Source: an uncultured Veillonella sp. (GTDB lineage Bacteria > Bacillota > Negativicutes > Veillonellales > Veillonellaceae). Taken from it: a DNA stretch of 40,850 nt. The stretch's first letter is position 1, and each line of letters opens with the position of its first letter. Location of the stretch: NCBI GenBank assembly GCA_900544365.1, contig UQVF01000011.1:1-40850 (forward strand), in the 5' to 3' direction. The notes beneath the pieces were generated by a model that saw only the letters and a program-made list of their open reading frames with translations, ran no database searches and was not told the origin of the DNA. This document shows, in pieces, positions 25,369 through 33,226 of the stretch. The translations under genes were made by a program, and so were the position numbers.

Positions 25369-25680
25369 TCAATGCAACTGATTCGATTCATACCCCATGA
25401 CCCGTTGCTTGATCTTATACATTCGTACCCGTTGGTAGTCGATTTCATCATGGCATACCAAAGTGGCTACATCCACTTGCAAAGTCTTAGCAATTAAATA
25501 CAACACCTGAACTGATGTTCCCAAGGATCCCTTAGCCCCTTCAATTTTTGCTAAATAGCTTGGACTAATACCACATCGTTTAGATAACTCTTTTTGTGAA
25601 AGCCCCTGACAACGTCTAACCCAAGCAATTTTTCTGCCTAAACAAATACAAAACTCTTCATACTCTGGCATAGATTCCAT
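25369..25680 (-). CDS. XRE-family helix-turn-helix regulator
   Basis: A small DNA-binding protein of about 103 residues with a Cro/C1-type HTH: GRKIAWVRRCQGLSQKELSK, then CGISPSYLAKIEGAKGSLGT, followed by LYLIAKTLQVDVATLV. A longer frame reaches 25764, but a strong promoter (-35 TTGATT, -10 TATAAT) lies at 25750-25778, so codons before about 25745 cannot be in the mRNA. The ATG at 25680 and a TTG at 25689 (closer to the GGTGGGG ribosome site) are both possible. The tail (YQRVRMYKIKQRVMGYESN) is basic. It stands alone; the target is unknown. Confidence 0.8.
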   Translation of the reverse strand: MESMPEYEEFCICLGRKIAWVRRCQGLSQKELSKRCGISPSYLAKIEGAKGSLGTSVQVLYLIAKTLQVDVATLVCHDEIDYQRVRMYKIKQRVMGYESNQLH

Positions 25681-25749
25681 CGCTTTCAAATGAGTCCCCA
25701 CCTCTATACACCTCGTTTCAAAAGTATACGACCGAACTGCTCTACTCAC

Positions 25750-25778
25750 ATTATATATAGCCAAAATTCATAAATCAA
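25750..25778 (-). promoter_or_regulatory. Promoter of the XRE regulator gene
   Basis: Minus-strand TTGATT (25778-25773), a 17-nt spacer and a perfect TATAAT (25755-25750). It decides the start of the downstream gene. Confidence 0.75.
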
Positions 25779-25937
25779 GGGCGTATCTTATAAGATAGTT
25801 TCCTAAGGTACTGATCTAAAATGATGAGACCGATGTGCCTCGACTTTCATCAGCTCCTGTATAACTTCCCTTCTTTTCTCTTAATAGTAATGTTCGCACT
25901 TGATCTATACCAATTTCCACAAAATATTTGCGCTAAC

Positions 25938-26990
25938 TCATTCCTTCTCCAGTCCTATTAGACCAGACCGCTGGATAGTTGCCTTCGTTTTGCTTGTATC
26001 ATCCCACGTGGATTGAGACGTAATCCCTTCTTCTGTAATTCTTAATTTCTGTTCTGTGCGCGCCGATATCTTACCTCGGCTTAGCTCCTGATGGTATAAG
26101 TCTTCAAGGTCTGTTACATCCTTCGTTTCCATAGACATATTTGGCATCAGAACAGATGGTAGGTTATATCCTTCGTCTGCTTGTAAAGTAGCACTGCCCT
26201 CTTGAGTCTGTTGCTTTTCGTTTTGCTGAGCATCTGCATCACTTTCATCTGGCAAATACTCCAGAATATCCACCAAATGTTTCAATGATTCTATATTATA
26301 CTTTTGAATATCATCATAGGTGAAAGTAATCACATACCGATGCGTAGGGTCTTCTTTCAAAATCATGTCCACCGTAAAACGCACCTTCGGACCTTCTGCT
26401 GTCATTTGCACAGACCGGTCCCAACGAGCGGCCGTCATTTCTTCTCTCCATAACAGCCCGCCTTCGATCTGCGTGTATTTTTCAGATAGATGGGGATCTT
26501 CACGTCGCCAAATTGCCATATACTCCTCATCGGTCATCCCCTGGATTGGTTGGTCATACCACGTCGTATTCCATCGCTCCTGAGAAACACCTAGCATTGG
26601 CTTGTTATCTCGTCTCGTAATCATCATAGTCGTATGTTCGTCAAAATCTAACAAAAAGCCCTCTATATGTCCGCTATCTGTAGGAACAACCTTATCAATC
26701 CAATGAATATCTTTCACAGTGCCGAACATAGACACCCGAAAATGAGCTGGTCGGTGGCTAATATAGAGCCCCCTCTTCTCTGGTACAGCATTCTCCTGTT
26801 GTAATACGAACTGTTCCCCATCTATTCCTTGAGCATCTACCGTTTGTACACTACCTAACTCCTTCGTGAAAGTCCTCACCGGTGTTCCCTCTATAGCATA
26901 CGCCATACCTACAACTCCTGTGAAAGTAACCATCGCCATGCCACATACCACAGATTTCCACCACGCCTTTTCAACTAGTTTGCTTTTCAT
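25938..26990 (-). CDS. Secreted protein of unknown function, 350 residues
   Basis: The N-terminus is a clear signal peptide (basic MKSKLVEKAWWK, then a hydrophobic core, likely cut after AYA at residue 32), so the protein is exported to the periplasm or beyond. The middle is rich in beta-type segments (FRVSMFGTVKDIHWIDKVV, FTVDMILKEDPTHRYVITFT) with many Trp and Met. The last 110 residues are polar, Gln/Glu/Asp-rich and probably disordered. There is no lipobox Cys and no membrane anchor. I do not recognise a family. A ribosome site (aaaggaaa) lies upstream of the ATG. It is a single gene between the XRE regulator and metY. Confidence 0.72.
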   Translation of the reverse strand: MKSKLVEKAWWKSVVCGMAMVTFTGVVGMAYAIEGTPVRTFTKELGSVQTVDAQGIDGEQFVLQQENAVPEKRGLYISHRPAHFRVSMFGTVKDIHWIDKVVPTDSGHIEGFLLDFDEHTTMMITRRDNKPMLGVSQERWNTTWYDQPIQGMTDEEYMAIWRREDPHLSEKYTQIEGGLLWREEMTAARWDRSVQMTAEGPKVRFTVDMILKEDPTHRYVITFTYDDIQKYNIESLKHLVDILEYLPDESDADAQQNEKQQTQEGSATLQADEGYNLPSVLMPNMSMETKDVTDLEDLYHQELSRGKISARTEQKLRITEEGITSQSTWDDTSKTKATIQRSGLIGLEKE

Positions 26991-27267
26991 TCATTGATTT
27001 CCTTTCTTACTAATTCCTTTATACACCCTATACAATTTCTATACCTGTCTATAGTTGACTCCTTCTCCGACATCTAGATAACCACCTAATAGGTTATTAC
27101 CATATCATCGTGGTTTTATCTAATATAACTATATATCTAGTATACCATAGCTTATATTGTATATACCCAAACTACTACTCATACATATCGTCACTAGTTC
27201 TGACGATACTTTCATAATCACTACGAAATACAATTAGGAGCCCCGCTTTTAGTGTACAATAAAAAGA
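26991..27267. other. Intergenic region upstream of the secreted protein
   Basis: About 275 bp of AT-rich sequence. It contains small inverted repeats (around AACCACCTAATAGGTTATT, 27080-27100) but no convincing gene or complete promoter. Confidence 0.45.
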
Positions 27268-27287
27268 GAACCCACTACAGTGAGTTC
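27258..27287 (-). terminator. Terminator of the metA-metY operon
   Basis: GAACCCAC (27268-27275) pairs with GTGAGTTC (27280-27287) with one G-U pair on the minus strand. TCTTTTTATT follows. It lies 30 nt after the metY stop. Confidence 0.85.
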
Positions 27288-27317
27288 CCTTATATAGTAA
27301 TATATAGTTGCTATATC

Positions 27318-28586
27318 TTACAGTTTATCCAATGCTTGTGCTAGGTCAGTAATGATATCATCTACATTTTCGATACCGATGGATACACGTAATTGTTCTG
27401 GTTTTACACCCGCTGTCAATTGTTCCTCAGGACTCAATTGGGCATGTGTTGTACTTGCTGGGTGAATAACCAAGGATTTAGCATCCGCTACGTTGGCAAG
27501 GTTAGAGAAGATTTCAAGAGCATCAACGAATTTGATGCCTTCTTCTTTACCACCTTTCACACCGAATGTGAAAACAGCACCAACACCATTCGGGAAGTAT
27601 TTGTCAGCCAATGCTTTATATGGGCTGTTTGGTAATTCAGGATAATTTACATAAGCGATTTTTGGATGGTTTACCAAGAAATCTACTACTTTACGAGTGT
27701 TTTCTACATGGCGCTCTACACGTAAGGACAATGTTTCAATGCCTTGAATAATCAACCATGCTGCTAGTGGAGTAATGGATGCACCAGTGTCACGCAATAA
27801 TTGAGCACGTACTTTCACAGTGAAAGGAATTGGAAGATCGCCGTATACTAAACCATTGTAATGCACGTCGCCTTCTACGAATCCAGGGTAACGACCGCTT
27901 GCTTTGTAGTCGAACTTACCACTTTCAACGATAACACCAGCGATAGTTGTACCATGACCGCCTAAGTATTTTGTGGCGGAGTGAACCACTACGTCTGCAC
28001 CATGTTCAAATGGACGGAACAAGTATGGAGTGCCGAATGTATTATCCACGATCACGATGATACCGTGTGCATGAGCGATTTCAGCAATCGCTTCTAAATC
28101 CACAAGGTTAGCACCTGGGTTACCAACGGATTCCACATATACTGCTTTTGTGTTGTCATCGATAGCCGCTTTGAACTCATCTAAATTGTCTGGGTTCACA
28201 AATTTAGTAGTTATACCGAAACGTGGCAATGTTGCACTAAACAAGTTGTATGTACCACCATATAATGTGGATGCTGCTATAATGTTGTCACCAGCAGAGG
28301 CTACGTTTTGGATGGCGTACGTAATCGCTGCAGAACCAGATGCTACTGCGATCGCACCTGCACCACCTTCTAAAGCTGCTACACGGCCTTCCAATACGTC
28401 TTGAGTAGGGTTGCCTAAACGAGTGTAGATAGGACCTGCATCAGTCAATGCAAAACGACCTGCTGCTTGTTCTGCATCTTTAAATACATAAGAAGTTGTT
28501 TGATAAATTGGCACCGCACGGGAACCTGTTGCGTCCACTGTATGACCTGCGTGTAATTGTAATGTTTCAAATTTGTAATTGCTCAT
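27318..28586 (-). CDS. metY: O-acetylhomoserine sulfhydrylase MetY
   Basis: A PLP enzyme that combines O-acetylhomoserine with sulfide to give homocysteine, the direct route to methionine. It has 422 residues, close to the usual 425-430. Landmarks of the Cys/Met metabolism PLP family are YTRLGNPTQDVLEGRVAALE, ASGSAAITYAI, VDNTFGTPYLFRP, the PLP lysine in HSATKYLGGHGT, and the C-terminal HPASTTHAQLSPEEQ and LRVSIGIENVDDII. The FGTPYLFRP and long insert after the lysine favour MetY over MetB/MetC. GAGGAAAG precedes the ATG. It follows metA with a 47-nt gap in the same operon. Confidence 0.94.
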   Translation of the reverse strand: MSNYKFETLQLHAGHTVDATGSRAVPIYQTTSYVFKDAEQAAGRFALTDAGPIYTRLGNPTQDVLEGRVAALEGGAGAIAVASGSAAITYAIQNVASAGDNIIAASTLYGGTYNLFSATLPRFGITTKFVNPDNLDEFKAAIDDNTKAVYVESVGNPGANLVDLEAIAEIAHAHGIIVIVDNTFGTPYLFRPFEHGADVVVHSATKYLGGHGTTIAGVIVESGKFDYKASGRYPGFVEGDVHYNGLVYGDLPIPFTVKVRAQLLRDTGASITPLAAWLIIQGIETLSLRVERHVENTRKVVDFLVNHPKIAYVNYPELPNSPYKALADKYFPNGVGAVFTFGVKGGKEEGIKFVDALEIFSNLANVADAKSLVIHPASTTHAQLSPEEQLTAGVKPEQLRVSIGIENVDDIITDLAQALDKL

Positions 28587-28633
28587 GTTACTTTCCTCAC
28601 TATTCTTAAATCTTTACTATCTAATAACTAGGA

Positions 28634-29593
28634 TTAAATCACCCAGTCTTGTATATATGTTTCTTCAATCGGTCTCGATTGCAATTCACTGACCTCATAC
28701 GGTGTTTCTTGATACACATAATAATTCAACCAGTTTGTATAGAGTATGGTCGATGCAGAACGCCATCGAATGATAGGCTCCTTTGTCGGATCATCATCAG
28801 GGAAATAATTTTCTGGAATGTCAATGTCTAACCCCAACTTTCTATCCCGATCATACTCTTGATATAACGTATCTCGATCATATTCTGGATGTCCAAAGAT
28901 AAACACATGTTTATTATCATAGGATCTAACGATACCAGCACCTGTTTTATCCGCGCGGGCTAGTACTTCTAATTGAGGGTGAGCGTTAATTTCGCTTTCA
29001 CTCACCGTCGTATGCCGTGAATGAGGCATATAGAAGAGTTCATCTAGACCACGCATAAGCATGGGTTTCGTGTTCTGCACTTCTTGTTCGTACACACCGA
29101 ATAACTTAGTAGGTAAATCTTCCTTGTGTATACCAAAGTGCTTATAAATCCCTGCTTGGGCTCCCCAACAAATGTAGAGGGTCGAACACACATGGGTTTT
29201 ACTCCATTCCATAATCTCTGAAAGTTCATCCCAATAATCCACTTCCTCAAAAGACATTTGCTCTACCGGAGCACCTGTGATAATTAAGCCATCAAAGTAT
29301 TGATCTTTGATTTCTTCGAAAGTCCTATAAAAGGTTTCCAAGTATTCTTGACTTGTATTACTCGCCGTATAGGACGCGGTATAAAGAAAAGTGACCTTCG
29401 TTTGCAACGGTGTATTGCTCAAAGCACGAAGCAATTGAGTTTCCGCCGTCTCTTTCCGTGGCATCAAGTTCACAACCACAATGTGGAGTGGTCGAATATC
29501 TTGCGACTCTGCCCGTTCCGAATCCATAACGAATATATTCTCTTCTGAAAGTTTCCCTATAGCAGGCAATCCTTTCACTACTCGTATCGGCAA
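28634..29593 (-). CDS. metA: Homoserine O-acetyltransferase (MetA family)
   Basis: Activates homoserine for methionine synthesis. It has 319 residues from the TTG at 29593, which aligns with E. coli MetA (MPIRV start) and has GAGAGG 8 nt upstream; the promoter at 29642-29670 gives a leader of about 40 nt. Catalytic Cys142 is in YICWGAQAGIYKHFG; the His and Glu of the triad are in FIFGHPEYDRDTL. At position 111 the sequence is APVEQM, with Glu where E. coli succinyltransferase has Gly. In this family Glu111 is linked to acetyl-CoA use, which fits the neighbouring O-acetylhomoserine enzyme MetY. An upstream GTG (29602) or TTG (29617) start cannot be excluded. Confidence 0.92.
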   Translation of the reverse strand: MPIRVVKGLPAIGKLSEENIFVMDSERAESQDIRPLHIVVVNLMPRKETAETQLLRALSNTPLQTKVTFLYTASYTASNTSQEYLETFYRTFEEIKDQYFDGLIITGAPVEQMSFEEVDYWDELSEIMEWSKTHVCSTLYICWGAQAGIYKHFGIHKEDLPTKLFGVYEQEVQNTKPMLMRGLDELFYMPHSRHTTVSESEINAHPQLEVLARADKTGAGIVRSYDNKHVFIFGHPEYDRDTLYQEYDRDRKLGLDIDIPENYFPDDDPTKEPIIRWRSASTILYTNWLNYYVYQETPYEVSELQSRPIEETYIQDWVI

Positions 29594-29641
29594 CCCATGC
29601 ACCTCTCTTTCCTGCAAAACCTATCGATTAACGATGAATTA

Positions 29642-29670
29642 AGTATACTAGGATGTCCATCATATGTCAA
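29642..29670 (-). promoter_or_regulatory. Promoter of metA-metY
   Basis: Minus-strand TTGACA (29670-29665), a 17-nt spacer and TATACT (29647-29642), near consensus. The leader is too short for an S-box or T-box riboswitch. Confidence 0.8.
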
Positions 29671-30087
29671 CAATATACGTACATTTATCCTTATACAGGA
29701 TACATATCATTATATATAGGTATAAGCTATAACAAACTTATTTATTGTCATTTATATAAATATATCTTTAACTATGATCTTACTGTTAATACCATGCATA
29801 CTTCTATTGTTTCTACTCCCTATATATCAATTTATCATACTATATAGACTATTTATTTTTTCTTGATGACTTTTCTCACTATTTGATTTATAATTGTAGT
29901 AAATAACGTTAGGCAATTCTAGTCTTAGACCTTTTATGATTACTTGTATAATAGGAATATAGCAAGTAAACGTGCTTCATAACTTTTCATTTAAAAGTAC
30001 CATGGATAATCCTTACTAGTATTTAACAAGAAAACTAATCTGTAGTATTAAACTTTAAATGATATTAGCAATATAAAGGAGATAATT
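29671..30087. other. AT-rich divergent intergenic region
   Basis: About 415 bp between metA and the sigma factor gene, very AT-rich with TATATA runs. An extended -10 (TTGTATAAT) lies near 29944-29952 and may drive the sigma gene. The plus-strand frame at 29653-29847 has no ribosome site and looks like chance. Confidence 0.5.
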
Positions 30088-30717
30088 ATGAAAACATCTA
30101 TAGTTGCAAATCAGCTCGAAGATGTCTATACAGATTGCAGTCAAGATGCCTATACGGATGAAGAACTTGTGGAATTAGCACAAGCTGGACACACTTCAGC
30201 AAATATTATGTTGTGTCGCCGATATATCCCTCTTATTATGAGGTATTCCCATGTAAGCCAACTACGTAGTGTACAAAATGATTTAGAAGCTACTTTATGG
30301 GAGTCTTTTTTACAGGCTATACAAGTATATGACCTAAATGGTAAAGTCCCCTTTGCTGGCTTTGCCAAATCAAAAATTCATTGTGCTGAAATGAACTTCT
30401 ACCGCGACCATGTGCAGCAATGGAATCACGAATCATTCCTTACCGAAAGCGAAGAGGACGCAAATCCGATACTACAAGTTCCTGCACTCAATAATACAGA
30501 ACAAGAGGCACTCCAGCATCTTCAAATATTGACCATACACAAAGGTCTATCACGTATGAACCCTGTCTATGCTGACTTATTAAAGCAAGTCTTATTCCAA
30601 GGGCGATCTATCAGCGATATTGCTAAATCCTATGGAATGAGCCGTCAGGCCATGCATAAAAAGTACAAAAAAGCGATTTCTTTACTCCAACAAGAGTTAG
30701 AATTCTGTAAACAGTAA
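30088..30717 (+). CDS. Sigma-70-family orphan sigma factor
   Basis: A 209-residue RNA polymerase sigma-like protein with only regions 2 and 4. Residues 24-108 (DEELVELAQAGHTSANIMLC onward, then FAGFAKSKIHCAEMNFYRDH) fit a divergent region 2. Residues 150-205 (SRMNPVYADLLKQVLFQGRS, ISDIAKSYGMSRQAMHKKYK) form the region 4 HTH. No ECF anti-sigma partner is next to it. AAAGGAG precedes the ATG. It is convergent with a DUF2922-DUF1659-micropeptide cluster; similar small sigma factors often lie near these genes in clostridia, so a functional link is plausible. The target promoters are unknown. Confidence 0.8.
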   Translation: MKTSIVANQLEDVYTDCSQDAYTDEELVELAQAGHTSANIMLCRRYIPLIMRYSHVSQLRSVQNDLEATLWESFLQAIQVYDLNGKVPFAGFAKSKIHCAEMNFYRDHVQQWNHESFLTESEEDANPILQVPALNNTEQEALQHLQILTIHKGLSRMNPVYADLLKQVLFQGRSISDIAKSYGMSRQAMHKKYKKAISLLQQELEFCKQ

Positions 30718-30846
30718 CATCATACATCCTATAATCTAAAAGCTATCATAAAAGGTTATATATATGTTAGCCCTCTAGTTACAAGTTAGAGTAGCAACTA
30801 TGTCCTTTCATACTATATGAAACTATAACAAAATTCACTAAATACA

Positions 30847-30885
30847 ATAGAGGAAAGTTGATTAAAAACATTAACTTTCCTCTAT
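30847..30885 (+). terminator. Hairpin terminator downstream of the sigma factor gene
   Basis: A perfect 13-bp stem, ATAGAGGAAAGTT with AACTTTCCTCTAT, has a 13-nt loop. The tail is AT-rich but has no long T run. Confidence 0.65.
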
Positions 30886-30949
30886 ATTCATTAAGTTCTC
30901 TCATATAGCATATCTCATTTTATACTAATGACATAACAATAGCCACCTT

Positions 30950-30973
30950 GCTATTTGCTTAGCAAGATGGCTA
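30950..30973. terminator. Second hairpin between convergent units
   Basis: TAGCCACCTTGCT and AGCAAGATGGCTA pair with one mismatch. It lies between the sigma gene hairpin and the micropeptide gene. No T run, so the role is uncertain. Confidence 0.5.
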
Positions 30974-31074
30974 CGGTAATTCCTGGTACTAAGTTCTTAT
31001 TATATTATACTATACTATATTATCTATACCTTGGATTTAAAATAGTGATTCCTGTCTAAAGGCGCTATCTCACC

Positions 31075-31146
31075 TTATCGTTTACACCATTTTACAACCC
31101 ATAGAGCAATTTTAACAATTCGTAGCGCTTTCTCTAGCGTATTCAT
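31075..31146 (-). CDS. 23-residue cationic micropeptide, unlisted
   Basis: An ATG at 31146 follows the DUF1659 stop by 1 nt, with GGAGGCG 6 nt upstream inside that gene's end. The frame ends in TAA at 31075. The product, MNTLEKALRIVKIALWVVKW plus CKR, is an amphipathic or membrane-spanning helix with net positive charge. In many Firmicutes a DUF1659-DUF2922 pair is followed by a tiny YvrJ-family membrane protein; this one is shorter but holds the same place. Position and ribosome site are strong evidence; function is unknown. Confidence 0.6.
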   Translation of the reverse strand: MNTLEKALRIVKIALWVVKWCKR

Positions 31147-31147
31147 C

Positions 31148-31351
31148 TTACGCCTCCATAGCGATAGCGTTATTACGAACTACTCCTACTAACGGATATG
31201 CATATAACTTGCCTAATGCCTCACCTACAGCTTTCAAATCTTCATCTGTTGCTGCTTCATTCACATAGGCAAAATTCGCAACTTTTACATTATGTGCACC
31301 TTCGCCTTTTTTGAATTGCAATTGTAATTTAGTAATCATTGTTTTTGTCAT
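31148..31351 (-). CDS. DUF1659-family small protein
   Basis: A 67-residue cytoplasmic protein: MTKTMITKLQLQFKKGEG start, then ATDEDLKAVGEALGKLYAYP and VVRNNAIAM at the end. This matches the DUF1659 pattern (strand, variable loop, ATDEDLxxVxxALxxL helix, final strand). GGAGGAG precedes the ATG, and the partner DUF2922 gene ends 14 nt upstream. Role unknown; the pair is conserved across Firmicutes. The next start codon follows 1 nt after its stop. Confidence 0.78.
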   Translation of the reverse strand: MTKTMITKLQLQFKKGEGAHNVKVANFAYVNEAATDEDLKAVGEALGKLYAYPLVGVVRNNAIAMEA

Positions 31352-31365
31352 ACCTTATCTCCTCC

Positions 31366-31599
31366 TTATTCTACTACTGTAGATTCTGTGGTTACTAATG
31401 TACCATATTGAAAGCTAGTTAAACGTTGATCTTTACGTCCACGGAGTACATCTTTTTCCACCATAAGCTGACCCACTGTGTCAAGCTCGGCTTTTGTAAC
31501 ACCTTCTTTAGGGAATGCTACAACGATGTTTACATCTTCCTTAGCTGCGTCCATAAAGACTAAATGCAATTCTTTCTTTACCATTTTACTTGTTGCCAT
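31366..31599 (-). CDS. DUF2922-family small protein
   Basis: A 77-residue protein from the ATG at 31599, which has AAAGGAG 6 nt upstream. KKELHLVFMDAAKEDVNIVV, PKEGVTKAELDTVGQLMVEK and the final TLVTTESTVVE fit DUF2922 (KxLxLxF, PKxxLT, A-x-x-VTTxxxxE). A longer frame to 31665 has no ribosome site. First gene of the DUF2922-DUF1659-micropeptide operon. A TTGACA lies upstream near 31664, without a good -10. Function is unknown. Confidence 0.78.
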   Translation of the reverse strand: MATSKMVKKELHLVFMDAAKEDVNIVVAFPKEGVTKAELDTVGQLMVEKDVLRGRKDQRLTSFQYGTLVTTESTVVE

Positions 31600-31744
31600 A
31601 TTCTTCTCCTTTCTTAGTACCAAGTCCTTACACTTAGATACATTCAAAAAAAGAAGACCTGTCAACCTAAAAACAATAATCTGATTAAAATCTACAAGAA
31701 TTATATATAGTTATAACCTATAAGACTTAAAACGTTATTTTTAT

Positions 31745-31773
31745 TTTACTTATTCCTAGTGTTTTGATATACT
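31745..31773 (+). promoter_or_regulatory. Promoter of the small-RNA candidate
   Basis: Plus-strand TTTACT (31745-31750), a 17-nt spacer and TATACT (31768-31773). Transcription would begin near 31780. Confidence 0.55.
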
Positions 31774-31779
31774 ATAGTT

Positions 31780-31930
31780 GTCGATGTGATACTCGACAGG
31801 AACTATGAAATCTCATATGTTCCAGCCTTTCAAACTACTTACATATGTGATAACGGTGACTTCCCATACACACCTATAGTTATCACAACAAGCCACCTGC
31901 TCGGCCCCATACGAGTTAGGTGGCTTTCAC
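31780..31930 (+). ncRNA. Candidate small RNA with four hairpins and terminator
   Basis: After the promoter at 31745-31773 four hairpins follow closely: GTCGA/TCGAC near 31781-31798; GGAAC with GTTCC near 31799-31823; GTGATAAC (31847-31854) with GTTATCAC (31879-31886), with inner GGTG/CACC; and a terminator AAGCCACCT (31890-31898) with AGGTGGCTT (31918-31926) and inner CTCG/CGAG. A separate promoter for msrAB comes after the terminator, so this is its own unit. No reading frame with a ribosome site is present. I do not recognise an Rfam family. A cis-regulatory leader is the alternative. Confidence 0.55.
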
Positions 31931-31943
31931 CTTATATGTAACT

Positions 31944-31972
31944 TTTATATCCAATTCTATGCATGCTATAAT
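31944..31972 (+). promoter_or_regulatory. Promoter of msrAB
   Basis: TTTATA, a 17-nt spacer and TATAAT with an extended TGC just before it (31964-31972). The leader would be about 66 nt. Confidence 0.65.
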
Positions 31973-32044
31973 GTACCTAGATATATCTACCAATACTTTA
32001 ATTATCTAACACATCGTAGCTATTTATCCATAAGGAGTGATATT

Positions 32045-33016
32045 ATGAACCGTACTATTTACCTAGGTGGCGGTTGTTTTTGGGGTGTTGAAAGCTATTT
32101 TCAACGAATCCCCGGCATTATAAATACGGAAGTAGGATACAGTAATGGCCATCACCCGAATCCAAGTTATGAGGAAGTATGCCGTGGCAGTGGTCATGTG
32201 GAAACTGTAAAAGTAACCTATGATACATCTGTGATTTCCCTTCCTAAAGTATTACAGTATTTCTTGCGCATTATCGACCCTTTTAGTATTAACAAACAAG
32301 GTAACGATGTGGGGGTACAATATCGTGGTGGTGTGTATTATGAAAACCCCGATGACAAACCCATCATTGAATCTACCTTAAAACGTGCCAACAGTCACTA
32401 TAAAGAGTCTTTTGCCATAGAAGTTTTACCTCTAACATCCTTTTATCCAGCTGAAGACTATCACCAAGACTATTTAGATAAAAATCCAAAAAATGGCTAT
32501 TGTCATATCAATGTATCCAAAGCCTATGAACCTCTCATTGATGAAAGTGACTATGAACGCAAGTCGGACACTATATTACAAAAAGAACTCAGCGACTTAG
32601 CCTATTCTGTGACCCAACATAATGCTACAGAACGTCCATTCTCTCATGAATATACGGATGAGTTTCGTCCAGGTATCTATGTAGATGTTACCTCTGGAGA
32701 ACCGCTGTTCATCTCTGCTCAAAAATTTAATTCTGGGTGTGGTTGGCCTAGCTTTGCGCAACCGATCAACAGTGATGTTATCCGTTACTATGAGGACGAT
32801 AGTTTAGGGCATCGCCGCATCGAGGTCCGCAGTCGCATTGGTGATGCTCATTTAGGGCATGTCTTTGAAGATGGTCCTCAATCTCTAGGTGGTCTACGAT
32901 ACTGTATCAATGGTGCTACCTTGCGCTTTATTCCCCTAGAAGACCTTGAAAAAGAAGGATATGGTGCCTTGTATGAGTTTGTCAAAAAAAGCGAAGATCT
33001 AAGCCTTAAATCTTAA
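32045..33016 (+). CDS. msrAB: Peptide methionine sulfoxide reductase MsrA/MsrB fusion
   Basis: A 323-residue bifunctional repair enzyme that reduces methionine-S-sulfoxide (MsrA half) and methionine-R-sulfoxide (MsrB half). MsrA has GCFWG with catalytic Cys11, and HYHQDY-like AEDYHQDYLDKNP near residue 140. MsrB starts around 185 and has SGCGWPSFAQPI, SRIGDAHLGHVF and RYCINGATLRF with catalytic Cys287. The zinc CxxC pairs of some MsrB are absent. AAGGAG precedes the ATG. No lipoprotein or signal peptide is present, so it acts in the cytoplasm. Single gene with its own promoter and terminator. Confidence 0.95.
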   Translation: MNRTIYLGGGCFWGVESYFQRIPGIINTEVGYSNGHHPNPSYEEVCRGSGHVETVKVTYDTSVISLPKVLQYFLRIIDPFSINKQGNDVGVQYRGGVYYENPDDKPIIESTLKRANSHYKESFAIEVLPLTSFYPAEDYHQDYLDKNPKNGYCHINVSKAYEPLIDESDYERKSDTILQKELSDLAYSVTQHNATERPFSHEYTDEFRPGIYVDVTSGEPLFISAQKFNSGCGWPSFAQPINSDVIRYYEDDSLGHRRIEVRSRIGDAHLGHVFEDGPQSLGGLRYCINGATLRFIPLEDLEKEGYGALYEFVKKSEDLSLKS

Positions 33017-33078
33017 TCTAGCCGTATCCTAGCTAATTATACTGCCAACACACATTTTAACTGCCTGTTTCTCACTAC

Positions 33079-33127
33079 AAAAAGACTGTAAACATAGGCT
33101 TATCTGCCTGGTGTTTACAGTCTTTTT
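33079..33127 (+). terminator. Terminator of msrAB
   Basis: A 16-bp stem, AAAAAGACTGTAAACA with TGTTTACAGTCTTTTT, with an inner AGGC/GCCT pairing. Strong T run on the plus strand. Right after it a 9-nt unit (tatatggga) is repeated about three times (33128-33154). Confidence 0.93.
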
Positions 33128-33226
33128 ATATATGGGATATATGGGATATATGAGATGTATACGATTATCTATTTATATAGGTATAATAGGTATTCGCTAA
33201 CTCATACTATAGGTATATATAGTATG

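Noticed and set aside
29594..29670. S-box or T-box riboswitch before metA
   Set aside because: The promoter leaves only about 40 nt of leader, too short for either.
29653..29847. 64-codon plus-strand frame
   Set aside because: Tyr/Ile-rich chance frame in AT-rich DNA that overlaps the metA promoter; no ribosome site.
33128..33158. Tandem 9-nt repeats (tatatggga)
   Set aside because: About three imperfect copies after a terminator; likely slippage in AT-rich DNA.
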